This document shows positions 5,061-9,361 of a stretch of DNA of 9,361 bases, piece after piece. Source of the DNA: Rhodospirillaceae bacterium (lineage in GTDB: Bacteria > Pseudomonadota > Alphaproteobacteria > Puniceispirillales > Puniceispirillaceae). Made by a program: the position numbers and the translations under genes. Position 1 is the stretch's first letter. Each line of letters opens with the position of its first letter. The stretch spans positions 1-9,361 of the forward strand of contig PCBG01000004.1 in the NCBI GenBank assembly GCA_002731315.1, read 5' to 3'. Under the pieces are notes generated by a model. The model was given only the letters and a program-made list of their open reading frames with translations, did not search any database and was not told where the DNA came from.

Positions 5061-6119
5061 ATGAAACTGTCCGATTTTGATTATCATCTGCCTCCCGAGG
5101 TGATTGCCAGCGAACCAGTACGCCCGCGCGATTCCGCGCGTCTACTTAATATGACCGGTCAGTCATTCTGTGACCGGCTGGTATCTGATCTGCCATCCAT
5201 CCTGGCCCCGGGTGACCTTCTTGTGGCCAATGATACTGAGGTGATTCCGGCGCGCCTGTCGGGGCGTCGCGGTGAGGCCGGGATCAGTGTCACCTTGCAT
5301 AAACATGAGGGCGGTGCCCGCTGGCGTGTCTTTGCGAAACCTGCACGCAAATGCCGTCCCGATGACGTTATCCATTTTGGAGAAGATTTTGCGGCGCGTG
5401 TCGAGGGCCGTGGTGCGGGCGGCGATGTGGGGCTGGTCTTCATCAATCCGCAAAGCGATGCCGAACTGGATAAGGCGAGTGTTCAGGCCGGGCTTACAGC
5501 GCATGGCAGCATGCCGTTGCCCCCTTATATTCAGCGTTCTGATAACGCTACAGAAGCGGATGTTTCGGATTACCAGACCATGTTTGCCGAGCATCGCGGC
5601 GCGGTTGCGGCCCCGACTGCCGGCCTGCATTTCACGCCGGGGTTGATGCAGCGTCTGGAAGCAGCGGATATCGGTTTGGCCACTGTGACCTTGCATGTGG
5701 GGGCGGGCACCTTTCTGCCGGTGACGGTGGAAAATGTGGCGGATCATCATATGCATAGTGAATGGGGTCATATTCCCGCTACCACGGCCGCCAGGATCAA
5801 TGCGACACGGTCTGCCGGCGGCCGGATTGTCGCCGTTGGGACAACCAGCCTGCGTATTCTGGAAGCCTGTTTTGCTGTGCATGGTGATTTGCGTGAATAT
5901 GCTGATGAAACAGATATTTTCATTACCCCCGGATTCCGTTTTGGCGCGGTTGATATGCTGATGACCAATTTTCATCTGCCGAAATCGACTCTGTTGATGC
6001 TTGTCAGCGCCTTCGCAGGCATGCAGCCCATCCGTGACGCCTACGCGCATGCCCTTGACGGGGGGTATCGTTTCTTTTCCTATGGCGACGCATGTCTGAT
6101 GCAACGTGCTGACCGATAG
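5061..6119 (+). CDS. queA: S-adenosylmethionine:tRNA ribosyltransferase-isomerase QueA
   Basis: QueA transfers and rearranges the ribosyl part of S-adenosylmethionine onto preQ1 at tRNA position 34, giving epoxyqueuosine. The 352-residue length is normal. Family marks are present from end to end: MKLSDFDYHLPPEVIASEP at the N-terminus, GDLLVANDTEVIPARLSGRR (51-70), MPLPPYIQR (151-159), YQTMFAEHRGAVAAPTAGLH (170-189), VTLHVGAGTFLPV (209-221), GTTSLRILE (259-267), DMLMTNFHLPKSTLLMLVSA (296-315) and the terminal RFFSYGDACLM. No good Shine-Dalgarno sequence precedes ATG 5061, so translation may be coupled to the upstream kdsD, which ends 20 nt earlier. tgt follows after 15 nt. The assignment is secure. 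Confidence 0.97.
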   Translation: MKLSDFDYHLPPEVIASEPVRPRDSARLLNMTGQSFCDRLVSDLPSILAPGDLLVANDTEVIPARLSGRRGEAGISVTLHKHEGGARWRVFAKPARKCRPDDVIHFGEDFAARVEGRGAGGDVGLVFINPQSDAELDKASVQAGLTAHGSMPLPPYIQRSDNATEADVSDYQTMFAEHRGAVAAPTAGLHFTPGLMQRLEAADIGLATVTLHVGAGTFLPVTVENVADHHMHSEWGHIPATTAARINATRSAGGRIVAVGTTSLRILEACFAVHGDLREYADETDIFITPGFRFGAVDMLMTNFHLPKSTLLMLVSAFAGMQPIRDAYAHALDGGYRFFSYGDACLMQRADR

Positions 6120-6134
6120 GCAGGAGCCTGCTTG

Positions 6135-7271
6135 ATGCCAGATTTCTCATTCTCGCTGAAAACAACTGATGGCGCGGCGCGACGTGGGTGTGTCACCACA
6201 GCCTGGGGACAGGTTGAAACGCCTGTATTCATGCCAGTTGGCACCGCTGCCACTGTAAAGGGGATGACGGTTGATTCGGTCAAATCGACAGGTGCCAGCA
6301 TCATTCTGGCAAATACCTACCACCTGATGTTGCGCCCCGGCGCGGAAAGGGTGGGCCGTTTGGGCGGGGTGCGCAAAATGATGGGCTGGGACGGGCCGTT
6401 GCTGACCGATTCCGGTGGGTTTCAGGTGATGTCACTTGGTCCGCTGCGCAAAATGGATGAGGATGGGGTGACCTTCAAATCCCATCTTGACGGCAGCAAG
6501 TATCGTCTGACGCCGGAACGATCCACTGAGATCCAGCATCTTCTGGATGCGACCATCACTATGGCGTTCGATGAATGTACACCCTTTCCGGCGACCGAAC
6601 CGCAGGCAGCGGAGTCGATGCGCCTCTCTATGCGCTGGGCCAAACGATCCCGTAACGCGTTTGTCGCGCGTGCCGGTTATGGCCAGTTCGGCATTGTGCA
6701 GGGGTCCGTCTTTCCGGAGTTGCGTGCCGAATCCATCGCCGCGCTGGAAGAGATCGATTTTGAGGGCTATGCCATTGGCGGTCTGGCGGTAGGCGAAGGG
6801 CAGGACGCCATGTTTGAGACGCTGGAATTCACGACACCGCTGATGCGCACTGTGCGGCCACGCTATCTGATGGGGGTTGGCAAGCCGGCAGATCTGGTCG
6901 GCGGGGTGGCGCGCGGCGTTGACATGTTCGACTGCGTGCTGCCAACGCGGTCTGGCCGCACCGGTCAGGGGTTCACCAGGCGTGGACCAGTCAATATCAA
7001 GAATGCCCGTCATGCCGAGGATGAGCGTCCGCTGGATGACGCCTGCGGATGTCCGGCCTGCACCCGCTTTTCACGCGCCTATCTGCACCATCTCTTCAAA
7101 GCGGACGAAGTGCTGGGGCTGATGCTGTTGAGCTGGCACAATATTCAGTATTATCAGGACCTAATGGCCGGTATGCGCACCGCCATCGAGGCGGGCAGTT
7201 TCGCCGCATTCGAGGCCGATTTCCATGCCGGGCAGGCGTGCGGCGATATCGAACCGATCGGGACCGGATAA
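6135..7271 (+). CDS. tgt: tRNA-guanine transglycosylase (preQ1 insertion)
   Basis: Tgt exchanges guanine-34 for preQ1 in tRNAs with GUN anticodons (Asp, Asn, His, Tyr), the step before QueA. From ATG 6135 it has 378 residues, normal for bacterial enzymes. It shows the substrate pocket [13 protein letters not shown] (89-101, Asp92), [12 protein letters not shown] (187-198) and [10 protein letters not shown] (212-221). [19 protein letters not shown] (262-280) contains the nucleophile Asp266. The zinc site is Cys304-x-Cys306-x2-Cys309 with His335 in LLSWHN. These correspond to the zinc and catalytic residues of the Zymomonas enzyme. I take ATG 6135 over TTG 6132 because AGGAG (6122-6126) is 8 nt upstream and the family start is MxDFxF-like. 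The stop codon shares one base with the queG start (TAATG), so translation is probably coupled. Confidence 0.97.
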   Translation: MPDFSFSLKTTDGAARRGCVTTAWGQVETPVFMPVGTAATVKGMTVDSVKSTGASIILANTYHLMLRPGAERVGRLGGVRKMMGWDGPLLTDSGGFQVMSLGPLRKMDEDGVTFKSHLDGSKYRLTPERSTEIQHLLDATITMAFDECTPFPATEPQAAESMRLSMRWAKRSRNAFVARAGYGQFGIVQGSVFPELRAESIAALEEIDFEGYAIGGLAVGEGQDAMFETLEFTTPLMRTVRPRYLMGVGKPADLVGGVARGVDMFDCVLPTRSGRTGQGFTRRGPVNIKNARHAEDERPLDDACGCPACTRFSRAYLHHLFKADEVLGLMLLSWHNIQYYQDLMAGMRTAIEAGSFAAFEADFHAGQACGDIEPIGTG

Positions 7272-8377
7272 TGCAGCCGGCGCGTCTCCGCCGCTGGCTT
7301 GATGATGCAGGGCAGGCCGCTGGCTTTGCCGAAATTCATGTGACAGATGCGCGCCTTGATGACCGCACAGGAGCGGGGCTTGACGCTTTTTTGGCTGACA
7401 AGTTTGAAGGTGACATGGTCTGGTTGCGCGAAACAGCGGACCGCCGCCGCCAACCTGTCGGGATGTGGGCAGATGCGCGTACCGCCATTGTTGCCCTGAT
7501 GAATTACGGCCCCGATCATGACCCGATGGATAATCTGAGCGCCGTCGGCAGCGGCAATATCTCGGTCTATGCCCGCGGGCGGGACTATCATGATGTGATC
7601 AAGGGCAAGCTGAAGCAGCTTGCCGGACAATTTGCGTCGAAATTTGGTGCGGCTGTAAAAGTGTTTGTCGATACCGCCCCGCTGATGGAAAAACCGCTGG
7701 CAGCGCGCGCCGGCGCTGGGTGGCAGGGAAAACACACCAATCTAGTATCGCGTCAGCATGGGTCATGGCTGTTTCTGGGCGTGATCCTCACAGATGCGGT
7801 GCTGCCACCAGATGCGGTTGAGACGGATCATTGCGGGTCCTGCACGCGCTGTCTTGATATCTGCCCGACAGATGCCTTTCCCGCGCCTTATCGTTTGGAC
7901 GCACGCCGCTGTATTTCCTATCTGACAATCGAACATAAGGGCCAGATCCCTTTGCAATTCCGGTCCGCCATGGGAAACCGGATTTTTGGGTGCGATGACT
8001 GTCTGGCGGTCTGTCCCTGGAACAAATATGCGGCGCGAGCTGCCGAGGCGAGGTTCCATGGCCCTGCGGACATGCCGCCTCTGGCGCAACTGCTGACACT
8101 TGATGACGCCGCCTTTCGCAAGATGTTTGCCGGCGGACCGGTGCGCCGCGCTGGCCATGTAAGGTTTCTGCGAAATGTGCTGGTGGCGGCGGGCAATAGT
8201 AGTGATGCCGGGCTTATGCCGGCGATAAAGGCGCTGCTGCTGCATGACAGCCCGCTGGTCCGGGGCATGGCGGTCTGGGCGCTGCGCTGCCTTCTGGACG
8301 AAGACGATTGCCGGGCCTTACGCTCTAAACATGTCCCGCATGAGGGTGATGAGACGGTTCTGGGTGAGTGGGATTGA
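7271..8377 (+). CDS. queG: epoxyqueuosine reductase QueG
   Basis: QueG is a cobalamin- and iron-sulfur-dependent reductase that removes the epoxide oxygen from epoxyqueuosine in tRNA, the last step to queuosine. The 368-residue protein has the N-terminal cobalamin-binding part, with VFVDTAPLMEKPLAARAG (131-148) containing the proposed catalytic Asp134 and GWQGKHTNLVS (150-160). A double 4Fe-4S ferredoxin segment follows: Cys188-x2-Cys191-x2-Cys194-x3-Cys198-Pro, then Cys214 with Cys241-x2-Cys244-x3-Cys248-Pro. The C-terminal third (about 270-350) is helical and HEAT-like, as expected for tRNA binding. ATG 7271 overlaps the tgt stop by one base. The open frame continues upstream within tgt, but no family sequence is found there. 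It ends the queA-tgt-queG run; downstream is a convergent gene with a shared terminator. Confidence 0.96.
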   Translation: MQPARLRRWLDDAGQAAGFAEIHVTDARLDDRTGAGLDAFLADKFEGDMVWLRETADRRRQPVGMWADARTAIVALMNYGPDHDPMDNLSAVGSGNISVYARGRDYHDVIKGKLKQLAGQFASKFGAAVKVFVDTAPLMEKPLAARAGAGWQGKHTNLVSRQHGSWLFLGVILTDAVLPPDAVETDHCGSCTRCLDICPTDAFPAPYRLDARRCISYLTIEHKGQIPLQFRSAMGNRIFGCDDCLAVCPWNKYAARAAEARFHGPADMPPLAQLLTLDDAAFRKMFAGGPVRRAGHVRFLRNVLVAAGNSSDAGLMPAIKALLLHDSPLVRGMAVWALRCLLDEDDCRALRSKHVPHEGDETVLGEWD

Positions 8378-8476
8378 GCCAGCGCAACCGGCATGATTGC
8401 TGGAGAGATCACCGGCACGATATCGGTGGATGTGACCACAGAAACTGAACACCGCCCATTAATTAGAATTTGACAG

Positions 8477-8503
8477 AAAAAACGGCACCCGAAGGTGCCG
8501 TTT
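8477..8503 (-). terminator. intrinsic terminator of the ammonium transporter gene
   Basis: Read on the minus strand: AAACGGCACC, loop TTCG, GGTGCCGTTT, continuing to a run of six Ts. This is a perfect 10-bp stem closed by the very stable C(UUCG)G tetraloop with a U-tract, a textbook Rho-independent terminator, 61 nt after the amt stop. On the plus strand the same stem is followed by only TTT, so it may also weakly terminate queG transcripts coming the other way. Confidence 0.9.
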
Positions 8504-8505
8504 GG

Positions 8506-8520
8506 CGAGGGAAAGCCTCG
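8506..8520 (-). repeat. second short hairpin between the amt stop and its terminator
   Basis: CGAGG (8506-8510) and CCTCG (8516-8520) pair around GAAAG: a 5-bp GC-rich stem only 2 nt from the terminator stem. It may add to termination or protect the mRNA 3' end; no T-run of its own. Confidence 0.3.
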
Positions 8521-8563
8521 GGGCAAGGCCCGGGCCAGTTGTTCTCAGGGCGAGGCGATCAGC

Positions 8564-9361
8564 CTAGTTGCCTGGGTAACCGCGCTCACCATGTTCGGCG
8601 AGGTCGAGGCCATCAACTTCGGTCTGCTCATCAACACGCAGCCCGGTAACCGCCCTTGCGATCATCAGGATGATCGCGCTGACGACAAGTGTCCAGGCGA
8701 TGGTAATGGTGACTGAGGCAAGCTGCACCATGAACTGCGATCCAGTGGTAACGCCGTCAGCAAGGCCGAGCCCGCCGAAGCCTGGCAGCGCAAGGAACGC
8801 CACTAGCAGGCTGCCAATGATGCCGCCGACACCATGCACGGCAAAGACGTCGAGCGAGTCGTCGATCTTCAACTTGCCGCGGATGATATCAACTGCGATA
8901 TAGCAGCCGAAACCGCCGGTAAGGCCGAGGATCAGGCCACCAGGCACACCGATAAAACCGGAGGCAGGGGTCACCGTGGCAAGGCCCGCCACCATACCGG
9001 TGACAATGCCGACCAGCGACGGACGCCCGAAGCGCATCCATTCGATACCCATCCAGACAAGCGAGGCCGTAGCCGCCGCGATATGGGTGACAAGCACCGC
9101 CATGCCGGTACCACCGCCAGCACCAAGCGCCGAACCACCATTGAAGCCGAACCAGCCGACCCACAGCATGCTGGCACCGATCATGGTCAGAGCCGGGCTA
9201 TGCGGCGGGATTTGGCTTTGCGGGAAATGGCGGCGCTTGCCAACCATAACCGCGCAGACAAGCGCAGCTGTGCCGGCAGTAGCATGCACCACAATGCCGC
9301 CAGCGAAATCCATCACGCCCCAGGCGGCCATAACGCCGCCGCCCCAGACCCAATGGGTGAC
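8564..9361 (-). CDS. amtB: ammonium transporter (Amt/AmtB), N-terminus beyond the window
   Basis: A multi-pass inner-membrane channel for ammonium/ammonia uptake. The frame is open from the right edge, and the visible 265 residues lack the first membrane segments. It begins VTHWVWGGG, then MDFAGGIVVH (residues 17-26) carrying the first pore histidine (His26, matching E. coli AmtB His168). LWVGWFGFNGGSAL (66-79) follows, then DVFAVHGVGGIIGSL (171-185) with the second pore histidine (His176, matching His318). The C-terminal tail GLRVDEQTEVDGLDLAEHGERGY is the conserved cytoplasmic region that binds the PII protein GlnK. Several hydrophobic helices lie between these. No glnK is in the window; if present it would lie beyond 9361, upstream of this gene. 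It converges on queG and ends before a strong terminator. Confidence 0.95.
   Translation of the reverse strand, partial: VTHWVWGGGVMAAWGVMDFAGGIVVHATAGTAALVCAVMVGKRRHFPQSQIPPHSPALTMIGASMLWVGWFGFNGGSALGAGGGTGMAVLVTHIAAATASLVWMGIEWMRFGRPSLVGIVTGMVAGLATVTPASGFIGVPGGLILGLTGGFGCYIAVDIIRGKLKIDDSLDVFAVHGVGGIIGSLLVAFLALPGFGGLGLADGVTTGSQFMVQLASVTITIAWTLVVSAIILMIARAVTGLRVDEQTEVDGLDLAEHGERGYPGN

Noticed and set aside
5163..6104. Long (313-codon) minus-strand open frame opposite queA
   Set aside because: It is antisense to a clear queA with end-to-end family motifs. Its translation is rich in His, Arg and Gln without recognisable domains, as expected for a shadow frame in GC-rich DNA.
7049..7270. Longer queG start inside tgt
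   Set aside because: The extra 74 codons overlap conserved tgt sequence including its zinc site and have no QueG similarity; ATG 7271 gives the normal family length.
8403..8454. Possible plus-strand terminator for queG (CACCG/CGGTG around 8412-8430)
   Set aside because: Only five base pairs with a 9-nt loop and no T-run; the strong stem at 8480-8503 is the better candidate.
8394..8474. 26-codon plus-strand ATG frame after queG
   Set aside because: Short, with a GC-poor end and no ribosome site at good spacing; nothing beyond an open frame supports it.
1..9361. Defence island, mobile element, CRISPR, phage or biosynthetic cluster
   Set aside because: I looked on both strands for repeats with spacers, terminal inverted repeats, transposase or integrase motifs, toxin-antitoxin-like pairs and reverse transcriptases and found none; the gene content is housekeeping.

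Overview
The window looks like ordinary chromosomal DNA from an alphaproteobacterium. The base composition is moderately GC-rich. The NAD kinase is the short alphaproteobacterial form, and the AmtB, QueA-Tgt-QueG and KdsD proteins are of proteobacterial type. KdsD implies an organism that makes Kdo, so a Gram-negative with LPS. I cannot name the genus. No transposase, integrase, phage gene, CRISPR array, rRNA or tRNA is visible.

Layout from left to right: (1) the last 41 codons of an ABC exporter subunit, then after 3 nt an alpha/beta hydrolase of the lysophospholipase (PldB-like) type. (2) A 400-bp gap (1078-1478) without a long gene. It holds a hairpin over the hydrolase stop codon and, on the minus strand, a candidate 52-residue membrane protein with its own promoter-like and Shine-Dalgarno sequences. 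(3) nadK on the minus strand, divergent from fdhD. The shared 129-bp promoter region carries three evenly spaced TACCGG words and a TGCAA/TTGCA dyad. (4) fdhD-mobA, a pair for molybdenum-cofactor maturation: MobA makes the guanine-dinucleotide form and FdhD sulfurates it for formate dehydrogenase. (5) kdsD (Kdo/LPS precursor), then queA, tgt and queG, tightly packed on the plus strand. Tgt, QueA and QueG catalyse three successive tRNA steps of queuosine synthesis. (6) Convergent to queG, a 5'-truncated ammonium transporter gene on the minus strand, ending before a strong intrinsic terminator with a UUCG tetraloop.

Most of the window is well-known housekeeping biology, and I found no convincing new multi-gene system. 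The points most worth a second look are the candidate small membrane protein downstream of nadK, the unusual cysteine arrangement in FdhD (one cysteine at the sulfur-transfer loop, a separate CxxC further on), and the repeated words in the nadK/fdhD promoter region.
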